This document shows, one piece after another, positions 1 through 10,889 of a DNA stretch of 64,000 bases. Numbering within the stretch: the stretch's first letter is position 1; each line of letters begins with the position of its first letter. The position numbers and the translations under genes are program-made. The stretch spans positions 40,139,380 through 40,203,379 of the forward strand of contig NC_082700.1 of assembly GCF_949987515.2 (NCBI RefSeq). The letters are read 5' to 3'. The notes below the pieces were generated by a model. That model worked only from the letters and a program-made list of their open reading frames with translations, was not told the DNA's origin and did not search any database. Origin of the DNA: Delphinus delphis (Eukaryota; Chordata; Mammalia; Artiodactyla; Delphinidae).

Positions 1-3000
1 GGGATGGAAAAAGATATTCCATTCAAATGGAAATCAAAAGAAAGCTGGAGTAGCAATTCTTATATCAGAAAAAATAGACTTTAAAAAAAGACTATTGCAA
101 GAGACAAAAAAGGACACTGCATAATGATCAAGGGATTGATCCAAGAAGAAGATATAACAATTGTAAATATTTATGCACCCAACATAGGAGCACCTCAGTA
201 CATAAGGCAAATACTAACAGCCATAAGAGGGGAAATCAACAGTAACACATTCATAGTAGGGGACTTTAACACCCCACTTTCACCAATGGACCGATAATCC
301 AAAATGAAAATAAATAAGGAAACACAAACTTTAAATGATACAGTAAACAAGATGGACTTAATTGATATTTATAGGATATTCCATCCAAAAACAACAGAAT
401 AAACTTTTTTCTCAAGTGCTCATGGAACATTATCCAGGATAGATCATATCTTGGGTCACAAATGAGGCATTGGTAAATTTAAGAAAATTGAAATTGAATG
501 AAGTATCTTTTCCCACTGCAATGCTATGAGACTAGATATCAATTACAGGAAAAGATCTGTAAAAAATACAAACACTTGGAGGCAAAACAATACACTATTT
601 AATAATGAAGAGATCACTGAAGAAATCAAAAAAAAAAAAATACCAAGAAACAAATGACAATGGGGACACGATTACTCAAAACCTATGGGATGCAGCAAAA
701 GCAGTTCTAAGAGGGAATTATATAGCAATACAATCCTACCTTAAGAAACAGGAAACATCTCAAATAAACAACCTAAACTTGCACCTAAAGCAATCAGAGA
801 AAAAAGAACTAAAGACCCCCAAAGTTAGCAGAAAGAAAGAAATCATAAAGATCAGATCAGAAATAAATGAAAAAGAAATGAAGGAAATGAGAGCAAAGAT
901 CAATAAAACTAAAAGCTTTTGTTTCTTTGAAAAGAGAAACAAAATTGATAAACCATTAGCCAGACTCAACAAGAAAAACAGAGAGAAGACTCAAATCAAT
1001 AGAACTAGAAATGACAAAGGAGAAGTAACAGCTGTCACTGCAGAAATACAAAGGATCATGAGGGATTACTACAAGCAGCTCTATGTCAATAAAATGAACA
1101 ACCTGGAAGAAATGGACAAATTATTAGAAATGCAAACCTGCCATGACTGAACCAGGAAGAAATAGAAAATATGAACAGACCAATCACAAGCACTGAAATT
1201 GAAACCGTTATTAAAAATCTTCCAAAAAACAAAAACCCAGGACCAGATGGCTTCACAGGTGAATTGTATCAAACATTTAGAGAAGAGATAACACCTATCC
1301 TTCTCAAACTCTTCCAAACTACAACAGAGGGAGGAACACTTCCAAACTCATTCAACGAGGCTACCATCACCCTGATACCAAAAACAGACAAAGATGTCAC
1401 AAAGAAAGAAAACTACAGGCCACTATCACAGATGAACATAGATGCAAAAATCCTCAACAAAATACTATCAAACAGAATCCAACAACACATTAAAAGGATC
1501 GTACATCATGATCAAGGGGGGTTTATTCCAGGAATGCAAGGATTCTTCAATATAGGCAAATCAATCAAAATAATACACCATATTAACAAACTGAAGGAGA
1601 AAAACCATATGATCATCTCAATAGATGGAGAGAAAACTTTCGACAAAATTCAACCCCCATTTATAATAAAAACCCTGCAGAAAGTAGGCATAGAGAGAAC
1701 TTTATTCAACATAATAAAGGCCATATATGACAAGTCCACAGCCAACATTGTCCTCAATGGTGAAAAACTGAAACCATTTCCACTAAGATCAGGAACAAGA
1801 CAAGGTTGCCCACTCTCACCACTATTTTTCCACATAATTTTGGAAGTTTTAGCCACAGCAATCAGAGAAGAAAAAGAAATGAAAATAATTCCATTTGGAA
1901 AAGAAGAAGTAAAGCTGTCACTCTTTGCAGATGACATGATACTATACATAGAGAATCCTAAAGATGCTACCAGAAAACTACTAGAGCAAATCAATGAATT
2001 TGGTAAAGAAGCAGGATACAAAATTAGTGCACAGAAATCTTTGTCATTCTTATACACTAATGATGAAAAATCTGAAAGTGATATTAAGAAGACACTCCCA
2101 TTTACCACTGCAACAAAAATAATAAAATATCTAGGAATAAACATACCTAAGGAGACAAAAGACCTGTATGCAGACAATTATAAGACACTGATGAAAGAAA
2201 TTAAAGATGATACAAATAGAGGGAGAGATATACCACGTTCTTGGATTGGAAGAATCAACATTGTGAAACTGACTCTACTACCCAGAGCAATCTACCGGTT
2301 CAATGCAATCCCTATCAAAGTACCACTGGCAATTTTCACAGAAATAGAAAAAAAAAATTACAATTTGTATGGAAACACAAAAGACCCCAAATAGCCAAAG
2401 AAATCTTGACAACGATAAATGGAGCTGGAGGAATCAGGCTCCTTGACTTCAGACTATACTACAAAGCTACAGTAATCAAGACAGCATGGTACTGGCACAA
2501 AAACAGAAAGATACATCAATGGAACAGAATAGAAAGCCCAGAGATAAACCCACACACATATGGTCACCTTATCTTTGACAAAGGAGGCAAGAATATACAG
2601 TGGAGAAAATACAGCCTCTCCAGTAAATGGTGCTGGGAAAACTGGACAGGTACATATAAAAGTATGAGATTAGATCACTCCCTAACACCATACACAAAAA
2701 TAAACTCAAAATGGCTTAAAGACCTAAATGTAAGGCCAGAAACTATCAAACTCTTAGAGGGAAACAGGCAGAATGTTCTATGACACAAATCACAGCAAGA
2801 TCCTTTTTGACCCACCTTCTAGAGAAATGGAAATAAAAACAAAAATAAACAAATGGGACCTAATGAAACTTCAAAGCTTTTGCACAGCAAAGGAAACATA
2901 CACAAGACCAAAAGACAACCCTCAGAATGGGAGAAAATATTTGCAAATGAAGCAGCTGACAAAGGATTAATCTCCAAAATTTACAAGCAGCTCATGCAGC

Positions 3001-3644
3001 TCAATAACAAAAAAACAAACCACCCAATCCAAAAATGAGCAGAAGACCTAAATAGACATTTCTCCAAAGAAGATATACAGACTGCCAACAAACACATGAA
3101 AGAATGTTCAACATCATTAATCATTAGAGAAATGCAAATCAAAACTACAATGAGATATCATCTCACACCAGTCAGAATGGCCATCATCAAAAAATCTAGA
3201 AACAATAAATGCTGGAGAGGGTGTGGAGAAAAGGGAACACTCTTGCACTGTTGGTGGGAATGTAAATTGATACAGCCACTATGGAGAAGAGTATGGAGGT
3301 TCCTTTAAAAACTGCAAATAGAACTACCATACAACCCAGCAATCCCACTACTGGGAATATACCCTGAGAAAACCATAATTCAGAAAGAGTCATGTACCAA
3401 AATGTTCATTGCAGCTCTATTTACAATAGCCAGGACATGGCAGCAACCTAAGTGTCCATCAACAGATGAATGGATAAATAAGATTTGGCACATATATACA
3501 ATGGAATATTACTCAGCCATAAAAAGAATCTTAATTGAGTTATTTGTAGTGAGGTGGTTGGACCTAGAGTCTGTCATACAGAGTGAAGTAAGTCAGAAAG
3601 AGAAAAACAAATACCGTATGCTAACACATATATATGGAATCTAA
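1..3644 (+). pseudogene. L1-A ORF2 pseudogene (endonuclease/reverse transcriptase), 5' end outside window
   Basis: An intact ORF2 protein would nick target DNA and reverse-transcribe L1 RNA. This copy is dead. In the endonuclease part there are in-frame TAA codons at 295-297 (a Ser codon in the L1-B copy) and 400-402 (a Tyr codon). An expanded A run near 629-641 shifts frame, and a small deletion near 1136 shifts it back. The reverse transcriptase is open from 1171 to 2394 (407 codons) and keeps the FADD catalytic motif at 1924-1935. Another A-run indel near 2350 moves the C-terminal part into other frames (2241-2783, 2853-3038, 3096-3308, 3402-3644). The stop of the family reading frame is TAA at 3642-3644. 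The C-terminal Cys-rich stretch (C-x3-C type, near 3212-3270) is still recognisable. Confidence 0.93.
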
Positions 3645-4020
3645 GAAATAAAAGAAGCCAAAAAAGGTCATGAAGTACCTAGGGGTAAGATAGGAATAAA
3701 GAGACAGACCTATTAGAGCATGGACTTGAGGATATGGGGAGGGAGAAGGGTAAGCTGTGACAAAGTGAGAGAGTGGCATGGACATATATACACTACCAAA
3801 CGTAAAATAGATAGCTAGTGGGAAGCAGCCGCATAGCACAGGGAGATCAGCCAGGTGGTTTGTGACCACCTAGAGGGGTGGGATAGGGAGGGTAGGAGGG
3901 AGGGAGAAGCAAGAGGGAAGAGATATGGGAACATGTGTATATGTATAACTGATTAACTTTGTTATAAAGCAGAAACTAACACACCATTGTAAAGCAATTA
4001 TACTCCAATAAAGATGTTAA
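3645..4020 (+). promoter_or_regulatory. L1-A 3'UTR with G-rich tract and poly(A) signal
   Basis: The roughly 375-base non-coding 3' end of the element. Runs of G at 3875-3892 (four runs of three or more G with short spacers) and just downstream could form a G-quadruplex on the + strand, a known property of mammalian L1 3'UTRs. The cleavage signal AATAAA is at 4007-4012, directly followed by the A-rich tail. Confidence 0.8.
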
Positions 4021-4101
4021 AAAAAAAAAAACAAAAAAAAAGGGCCAGCATTTCTCCACATCTTTGGGGTTTCTGTCCATCTGAACAATGAGATATAACA
4101 T

Positions 4102-4637
4102 TGTTGGGACCCAGGGTAGGACATCCCAAAATATTCTTCAATAGCATATTGATTATTTTGTATTTAAGTTACTTAAGAAATGGCCGGTGGAAGAGGGACA
4201 CTCTGACCCTCCTCTCTGATTTCCTAAAAGCAGGAAATACATCTCTCTTGTGAAAGGTGCACTTCCTACATCTGTCGGTAGAGGACACCATTATCTCCAG
4301 AGATAGGGAATTCTGGGACAAGAGGATATATAAACAAATCGTGTTACTTCTTTAGTTCACTCCCCAAATCCCAAGCTCTATTTAGATTCTTCACTAATTA
4401 AGCTCCCAAAACCTAAGTTTCATTGTCCTGTCAATTCATCACAAATTTGTTTCTTTGTCTAAAAAGTATAAAATCTGCCTGCTTTAGCCACTTTTTAGGT
4501 CCCATTTCTTTGAGGCCTCCTTACACACAAAATAAAATGTGTTTCTTTTCCCCCTGTTATCTGTCTTGTGTTTATTTCATTATTAGCCCAGCCACAAAAA
4601 CTCAAGAGAGGTAGAGGGGGAAATTTCCTTCTCCCCA
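4102..4637 (+). mobile_element. Probable solo LTR of a class I-type endogenous retrovirus
   Basis: This stretch has LTR architecture: a TATA-like GTATAAAATC near 4465, a poly(A) signal AATAAA at 4531-4536 about 65 bases later, and a pyrimidine/GT-rich 3' section. It can be read with TG at 4102 and CA near 4637, which would make about 536 bp. No retroviral coding sequence lies beside it, so if real it is a solo LTR. I could not confirm a 4-6 bp target-site duplication, so the exact ends are inferred. It is non-coding. Confidence 0.45.
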
Positions 4638-4824
4638 ATAGCATCTTGACTGTAGTCTTACGTACATTATTTTTATTATGAATAAGTGTAAGCTACTTTT
4701 CATCTATTTAAGGAATACTTGTATGTTTTCTGTAAACTGTGCTTTAATGTCTTTTGCCCATTATTCAATTGGGTTTGGGATAATTTATTTATTTTTTCTT
4801 CATTTCTCACACTTTTCATGTAGA

Positions 4825-5235
4825 GAGATTGTGTTAGCTTGTTAGGGCTGCTATAACAGCATACCTCAGATTGGGTGTCTTATTAAACAATGGAATTTTT
4901 TTTTTCTAATTGTTCTGGAGACTAGAAGTCCAAGATCAAAGTTTGTAGGTTTAGTTTTTCCTGAGACTTCTTTCCTTGTCTTGCAGGTCACTGTGTCATC
5001 CTGTGTCCTCACGTGGGTTTTTTGTGTGTGTGGGCAATCCTGGTACATCTCTGTATGTCCTAATCTCCAAATCTTATGAGGACACTAGTCAGATTGGATT
5101 AGGATCCACATTCATTGCCTCATTTTAATTTAGTTAACTCTTTAAAGATCCTATCTCAAAAAAAGTCACATTCTGAAGAACTGGCAGTTAAGTCTTCAAC
5201 ATATGAAATTTGAGGGCACCATTTTTTTGATATAA
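4825..5235 (-). mobile_element. MaLR (MST/MLT1-type) LTR
   Basis: Read on the + strand it shows the reverse-oriented hallmarks of a MaLR LTR: TGTTAGGGCTGC near 4840, a TTCTGGAG..CTAGAAGTCCAAGATC block near 4913-4940, GTGTCCTCACGTGG near 5003, GGATTAGG near 5096 and CTTCAACATATGAA near 5190-5210. It is diverged by substitutions and small indels, so it is an old non-coding remnant. The subfamily name is from memory and only approximate. Confidence 0.75.
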
Positions 5236-5239
5236 GCAT

Positions 5240-5690
5240 TTACAATAATTATTTATCTTTGATATTGCTTATGCTTCCCCTGCAAGTTTGTTCTTCATGT
5301 TTATCAGGTTTATTTTTGTTTTGATTTTTAATATACTTCAATTTATCATTTTTTTACTATAATGTTTGTATTTTAAGTGATAGTTTAAAAAACTTTTCCA
5401 CTCCAATATTTTAAATGAATTCACCCACATTCAGATTTTATTCTAGTCCTAATATAATATCATTATTGACATTTAAATATTTGATCCTTTGGTGTTTTTC
5501 TTGGCATGTGGTGTGACATACAAATCCAGTATCACTTTGCAATGACTATCAGTTTTCATAATACTAGTTATTTAATCTGAATGCCAATTTAATAAATTTT
5601 AAATCACAATAGCTATTTTTTTTCTCTTTCTGTACTTTGTGTTCTGTTCTATTAGTCTTTCTATTCATGTATCAATATCATAAGGAGTGA
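5240..5690 (-). mobile_element. Ancient L1 (L1M-type) ORF2 remnant
   Basis: The + strand reads like the antisense of an old L1 ORF2 C-terminal/RT region, with diverged versions of the 'TTTTCCCACCCAATATTTT', 'GATCCTTTTGGTG..GTG' and 'CTGTTCTATTAGTCT' segments. No open frame survives. The family is inferred from overall similarity only. Confidence 0.4.
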
Positions 5691-6165
5691 TCTCTAAAAA
5701 TGATTGTCTCACAGCTGGAAACTGAGAAAATACCATAAGCCCTACATGACCTTGTCTTTGACTACATTTTCAATATTATTGTATGTGCTCATTCTTAGTA
5801 TCTTATATATCAGCAATGGGTCAATGTTTGATTTCCCCTGAGTGCTATGCCTTTTTATATCCCTGTGTATTTGCTCATTGTTTTCCTTTCTGCCTCTCTG
5901 GTAGTTGTAGCAAAGTCTTCTCTTCATTCATGGCTCAAGTGTTACCTCTGGAACATTTTCTGGGTAAGCGATATTTCTCCATGGAATGTGTGCTCCCTGT
6001 TCCCCATGAATAGTTTGCTATTAATTAAGTACAGTAATTTTTTACCTGTGGTCAGTCTTGCACACAGGGATCATATGTAATTTTTTATGTGCCCAGTGCC
6101 TAAATCAGTGTCTATATGAGGATATTCAACAGATGCATGCTCAATGATTGAAATAAATGCTCTTG
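5690..6165 (+). mobile_element. LINE2 (L2) 3' fragment
   Basis: Diverged L2-like order of segments on the + strand: CCCTACATGACCTTG near 5739-5755, GGCTCAAGTGTTACCTCTGG near 5931-5951, and a terminal stretch resembling the L2 'GTGCCTGGCACAT..GCTCAATAAATG' end at about 6090-6160. Short open frames here have no support as genes. Confidence 0.5.
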
Positions 6166-7022
6166 TGAAATAATACCTTCTGTAGATTTGTTAAGGCGAG
6201 CATTAACATCTGTCTTTAGAAGCAGGAGTCCTGCAATTCAAAGCAGTTTGAACTTGTGTTTTTGAGATCTATCCCAAATCTAAGGATTTGTTGAATTCCA
6301 TCCTTGTTCCTAGCTGGCTCAATACCTCTCAGCTTTACCAGTCTGGGTGAGGTGAAACTGAGTTGGGACTTTTTTGAAGTGCCCCCAAAGGCTGAAGAAG
6401 CTGGTGGCTCACCCTGATCTTCCTTTCCAGTTAAGAGGAACTCTTTCCAGCTGAGATGTTCCTTCTTGGCACTAAAAAATGCCAGCCTGAGTGATAGGAT
6501 TATGTCTCCCTTCTCTTCTTTTGCAATTATTCTCAAGGTTTTTGTCTCATGGTGTTGCTAAAACATCTAAGTAGACTCCAGAGGTTTTCCAGAGATATTT
6601 TGGTTTGTGGATAGCTGCCCAATCATTGATCTTTGTGGGATGATAAGGAAGCTGGATTCTCTTAGTTCGCCATTTTTTCCCACAGCCTGAATTTATATTA
6701 TTCTAAAATATGATATTAATCTTATATGCATACTTCAAAATAAATTACATAAAATTGTGCTTTCCCCACTATAAGAAATGTTCTACATATAAAATATCTA
6801 TATTAATCAATAAAAATATTTCTGCACATTTCTAATTTATTTTATTGCAGTGATAGCTGTTTGAAAGTACACAAAATATGACACCTCTGAAAGTTTCATG
6901 TTTTTAAATTGACATTTGTAGAGACATAAGGTTTATATTTATCATGTTCAACTTTTTCCCAGAATAAACACATAAGGTAATGATTACCTTAAAGCAAATT
7001 TCATAAGAATCATACAGTAAAT
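6166..7022. other. Non-coding DNA; possible old L1 5'UTR-like piece at about 6200-6690
   Basis: A 106-codon frame on the minus strand (6536 to 6216) has no recognisable domain and sits in sequence that, on the minus strand, begins with an AAATGGCG-containing segment (about 6670) reminiscent of an L1 5'UTR start. I do not trust this enough to call it. From 6700 to 7022 the DNA is AT-rich and unique. A small perfect 9-bp palindrome with a 1-base centre lies at 6973-6991. Confidence 0.3.
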
Positions 7023-7379
7023 TCAATCTTTCTTTTTTTTTTTTTTTTTTGGCTACATTGTGTCTTCACTGTTGCCTGCGGGTTTTCTCTAGTTGTGGCT
7101 ACAGGGGCTACTCTTCGTTGCAGTGCACAGTCTTCTCATTGCAGTGGCTTCTCTTGTTGTGGAGCACAGGCTCTAGGCATGCAAGCTTCAGTAGTTGCAA
7201 TGTGTGGGCTCAGTAATTGTGGCTTGCAGTCTCTAGAGCACAAGCTCAGTAGTTGTGGTGCACAGGCTTAGTTGCTCCGCAGCATGTGGGATCTTCCTGG
7301 ACCAGGGATCGAATCCATGTCCCCTGCATTGGCAGGTGAATTCTTAACCACTGCAGCACCAGGGAACTTCTCAATCTTT
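7023..7379 (-). mobile_element. CHR-1-type tRNA-derived SINE with target-site duplication
   Basis: The long form of the SINE, reversed: oligo(T) at about 7032-7050, a body of repeated GTGG/CAGG..CTC units, and a tRNA-related end where GGATCGAATCC (about 7306) is the antisense of the B box and the opposite end reads CACCAGGGAACTTC. TCAATCTTT at 7023-7031 and again at 7371-7379 is the target-site duplication. Compared with the other SINEs here it has an extra internal block of about 130 bp and more substitutions, consistent with the older CHR-1 type. It is non-coding and pol III-derived. Confidence 0.82.
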
Positions 7380-8689
7380 TTCTAATTACATAAATTATTT
7401 ATTTGCTTATAAGACATCTCTAACGTAAGGATGAGTCTTTCATTTGCTTTAATAATTTAATTAAAACTGTTTCAGATTTAAACTCTAAAATGAATATACT
7501 AAAATGTGCAGAAAAGATAAGTTTCAACTTCATAATTTACCTGTTGATTTAAGTTTATAAATATACATAATGATCATATGTAACAGGTGTATTTTATGTT
7601 TTTCTATGCTACAGTACATTAAAAATAAAGGACATATTTTTCATAGATATTAACTATGTGGATGGCTATAGTATAACCAGCTAATTTTTAAGAAATTTTA
7701 ATCTAGGAAACAAAGTCATACTAATTAATATTGAGAAAGTTAGAAATGTTGAAGAAATAATTCATTCTCTTCTTTAAAAATTTATTTATAAATATAATAA
7801 ATTTAGTTTCAAAGTTTTTTAACCTCATAAGTCAAGTTTTTAAAAATAGTTATTTACCAGTGAATTAGAATTTTAAAACATGTGGAACTATACTCTTTGT
7901 CTTAAGTACAATTTTGCAGGTTAAGAAATAAACAGTAATGCCAAGAAACTGATGTGGGAAATTAAAGAGAATTAACAAGCAAGACCTATTTCCATCGCAC
8001 AAAAAGAAAAACTAGGAAATTAATTGACCGTTTCACAATTGAATCGAAAGCATATCACATTTTGTAAAGTTCTTTTCTACATTTGGTACAGTAATCTCCA
8101 TCAAGGGGCAAATTGGCTTTCCTTTTACAGACCATTACCAGCCACAATTCAGCCAATGGGACTTGAGAGAAAATACTTCTAGAATAGTCTCTGAATTCTG
8201 ACTTTGATTTGTGTTGACATTTTAAAAGATCTGAACAAAAAGTTACCATATTGCTTTCTTATGGCTTTCTTATCTGTGTTTCATCTTAATTTATACTTTC
8301 ATTTAAAAAAATAATCCTCAAAAAATAAAATTATTACTTTGGGATAAATATTCATTTGTAAAGAAATGAAGATGTACTTCATTTCTTTCTGCATTAAAAT
8401 AATCTTAAAATAGAAGTTTTTTTGAAACATGATTACTCTGAAAATAACTTCTGCAATCAAAATATTATTTTGAAGACAAATTCCCCTTAAGATATAAAAA
8501 TCAGTTTAATTTTGAAATAAAAGTTTTCAACTGTACTTGCTGAAGGAAATTAGCAATGTAAATGTAAAAATAAAAATACCATTAGAATCAAGCTATGTTT
8601 ATAATAAATTATTAATATACTTTTGATATTCAATTATTTATGTAAGGATATAAAAATTATTAAAATATCATTTATTTGTCGACTCCTGC
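7380..8689. other. Unique AT-rich non-coding DNA
   Basis: No gene, exon or confident repeat was seen. A 64-codon minus-strand frame (8249 to 8055) contains a few Cys residues near its C-terminus but no complete domain, splice context or homolog that I recognise. The one structured item is the inverted repeat at 8360-8388. Confidence 0.6.
8360..8388. repeat. Perfect inverted repeat, 12-bp arms, 5-base loop
   Basis: AAAGAAATGAAG at 8360-8371 is followed by ATGTA and then its exact reverse complement at 8377-8388. It lies in unique AT-rich DNA with no terminator-like or transposon-like context. Confidence 0.9.
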
Positions 8690-9050
8690 CCTTATGTCTC
8701 CAGCCTTGATATTTCCATTGTTCATCAAACTCATATATCAAGCTACTTGCTTGGTGTCACAACTTGCATGTCCACAGACAGTTCAAATTTAACACAACTG
8801 TGGCAGGAGCCTTGACCTCCCCGATACTTTCATACTAACATGTACTGTGTAGCTTCCTCAGTCTTGTTTGTTTGTTTGATTTTTCTTTTTAATCTGCTTG
8901 CCGAAGTTGAAAACTTAGGAGTCATTCCTTGAGTTTTTCTACAATGCCCAAATCAAATACATTAGTTATTCCTCTTAATAGCTCAAAGTCATACCTCTTG
9001 GAATCTCCACTATAAATGCAGACCAATCCAATTAATATTTATCTGAATTA

Positions 9051-9076
9051 TTATAATTGTCTCAAGACAATTATAA
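9051..9076. repeat. Perfect inverted repeat, 12-bp arms, 2-base loop
   Basis: TTATAATTGTCT at 9051-9062, loop CA, then its exact reverse complement at 9065-9076. It lies inside the L2 remnant. Confidence 0.9.
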
Positions 9077-9134
9077 AATTATTTCAATTTTTATTATTCC
9101 AGTAACTGAAATTTTACAACAATTAAAAATTATT

Positions 9135-9160
9135 CCAATTCCTTCTCTAGAAGGAATTGG
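9135..9160. repeat. Perfect inverted repeat, 12-bp arms, 2-base loop
   Basis: CCAATTCCTTCT at 9135-9146, loop CT, then its exact reverse complement at 9149-9160. It directly abuts the tandem duplication at 9161-9213. Confidence 0.9.
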
Positions 9161-9213
9161 AAGAAGTCTATTTACATCCAGCTGAACAAGAAGTCTATTT
9201 ACATCCAGCTGAA
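9161..9213. repeat. 27-bp direct tandem duplication
   Basis: Two copies with a 27-base period, 9161-9187 and 9188-9213, identical over 26 bases (starting AAGAAGTCTATTTACATCCA). Identity in otherwise diverged L2 DNA suggests a fairly recent event. Confidence 0.95.
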
Positions 9214-9770
9214 GTGAGTAAAAAAATAAAAATTGATCTATGACAGTTCCAAGATGAAAACTACCACTGTGTTCCCATTGCTTTTAGAAAAAAATTTATA
9301 CTCCTACTGCCTGTCTCTCAATTTATCTTTATTCCTCATTCACTAAGTTGCAGTCAGATTTCCTTTTGCTTCCAATACACCAAAATCTTTCTCACCTTGC
9401 TCACGTACAGTCGCTCTGACTCTGCGTAAATTTAGGTGACTAGATTGCTCACAGCTGACTCCTTCCAGTCATCCATGTCCCAGTTCAAATGTCATTTTCT
9501 AAGTGAAGCCTTTCAGGAGCACCTAATCTAAGTCAGGCTTCCCTACCTAGTCACACACATCAATTGTACTTTACTCTCCTTCATAGCATTTTTCGCAGCC
9601 TAAAATGATCTTACTTGATGTGCATTTTCAATTGACTTTTACCTGTGTATTCCCTTTGCAAGATAAGGATCAAAAAATCAGTATCACACATAACAAGTAT
9701 AGAAACATTGGCTGGTATACAAAAGGTGCTTCTTGTTTTTCAAATGAATTAATGAATATTTAGTGAGTAC

Positions 9771-10328
9771 TTGCTGAATATTTACATAATGTTGGGTATA
9801 GGAAGCTACAACAAGTAGAGGATTTGGGCCTTGTCAAATTTTTTTTAAAATCAAGTTAATTGAATAACACTAAGGTAAACCACCCCCCCCCACCCAAAAA
9901 AAGCTTCCATTTCCATTGTAAATAGTTTATCAATTCAGATGTGGTTTGATCACAAGGATGGAGGTGTTTGAAACTGGACTTGACCAATAAGCCAAAGGGA
10001 GGGATTACAATGTTCTTAATAAGAAAATTATGCAGTCAATCCTCAAACTCATCAAGTTGTATATGCTAAATATATATAGCTTTTTACATGTCAGTCATAC
10101 CTCAGTAAAGTGTTTTAAAAAATGAAAAGAAACCTATACAGTCAAAAATGCATATAAAATAAAGAGAATTTTAGAGGGGGAAAAAATAGGACTCGGAAAC
10201 TAACTACAAGTTTTTGATTAAGAATGATGAGTAAAAATAACTCCATTTTTGGGTGACAGATAAATGGTGGTTTCATAAACAATAAGAGAGGAATTAAGAA
10301 GGGATTACCCATGGATAATCCATAAACC
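9771..10328. other. Non-coding DNA with an old L1-type 3' end at about 10030-10125
   Basis: The segment around 10030-10125 (CTCATCAAGTTGTATATGCT ... CATACCTCAGTAAAG followed by an A-rich run) resembles the 3' end of an old L1M element on the + strand. A short C-rich run lies near 9883-9897. No gene was seen. Confidence 0.5.
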
Positions 10329-10523
10329 TTGCAGTACGCGGGCCTCTAGCTGCTGTGGCCTCTCCCGTTGTGGAGCACAGGCTCCGGACGTGCAGGCTCA
10401 GCGGCCATGGCTCACGGGTCCAGCCGCTCCGCGGCATGTGGGATCCTCCCGGACCGGGGCACGAACCCATGTCCCTTGCATTGGCAGGCGGACTCTCAAC
10501 CACTGCACCACCAGGGAAGCCCC
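10329..10523 (-). mobile_element. CHR-2-type SINE lacking an A tail
   Basis: Reverse-oriented SINE. It runs from GCAGTACGCGGGCCTC near 10331 through the antisense B-box region (GGGGCACGAACCC near 10456) to CCACCAGGGAAGCCCC at the tRNA-like end. The usual oligo(T) on the left is absent, only CCTT being present. I found no clean target-site duplication. Both features suggest loss of the tail by deletion. The open frames across it are chance frames in GC-rich SINE sequence. Confidence 0.9.
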
Positions 10524-10889
10524 CTAAATATAATTTTACCAGTTGGTATCAACTAACTTTCTTATCAAACTTCTGAAAGTAAAACCATTGAGGAGATTTG
10601 AGTTTCACATACATTCTTCCTTTCCAAGTATTTCTAGAGTGATAAAAATCAGTGAAAGAAATATTGTAAGGGAAAGGTGTATAATCTGAGTTTTCTACTC
10701 TCTAGCCAGACATATGCCTGCAAGTGGGTAGTCTACAAGGTCAGTTATTGCAGGTTACCTTCCATTTTCTAGATGCAAAAGTTTTAAGGACAGATTTTAA
10801 ACTTTTGTAAATGCCACCTGTCCTGTGTAGAGATCTAAAACTGAAGCAGGAGAAAGATTATCAAAAAGGATAAAAACTAATACTTTATT

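Larger units (their letters stand above)
1..4040 (+). mobile_element. L1 retrotransposon copy L1-A, 3' part (cut by window edge)
   Basis: The window opens inside the endonuclease part of an L1 ORF2, about 56 codons after its start judged by alignment to the L1 copy at 24123. The rest of ORF2 follows, then a 3'UTR with a G-rich tract, an AATAAA signal and an A-rich tail (about 4019-4040). No CDS is intact. The left part, and any left target-site duplication, lie outside the window, so I cannot tell whether this copy is full-length or 5'-truncated. The sequence is clearly homologous along its length to the L1 copies at 24.1-28.3, 36.0-40.4 and 60.4-64.0 kb. Confidence 0.95.
8690..9770 (+). mobile_element. 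LINE2 (L2) 3' half, diverged
   Basis: The + strand follows the L2 order. AAAACTTAGGAGTCATTCCT near 8910 corresponds to the L2 'CTTGGAGTCATCCTTGA' segment. CCCAGTTCAAATGTCATTTT at 9479 corresponds to 'CAGCTCAAATGTCACCT'. CTTCATAGCA near 9580 and GGTGCTTCTTG..AATGAAT near 9725-9755 correspond to the L2 3' end. The match is broken by indels and by the local rearrangements at 9051-9213. No reading frame survives. Confidence 0.6.

Noticed and set aside
1650..2177. 175-codon minus-strand frame opposite the L1-A RT (and the matching one at 25943-26401)
   Set aside because: It is the antisense shadow of ORF2 and appears in both copies because they share sequence.
6216..6536. 106-codon minus-strand frame
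   Set aside because: No domain was recognised. The surrounding sequence looks like old repeat DNA.
8055..8249. 64-codon minus-strand frame ending in a Cys-x2-Cys motif
   Set aside because: A single CxxC with no partner Cys pair, no splice signals and no known homolog is too weak for a zinc-binding gene.
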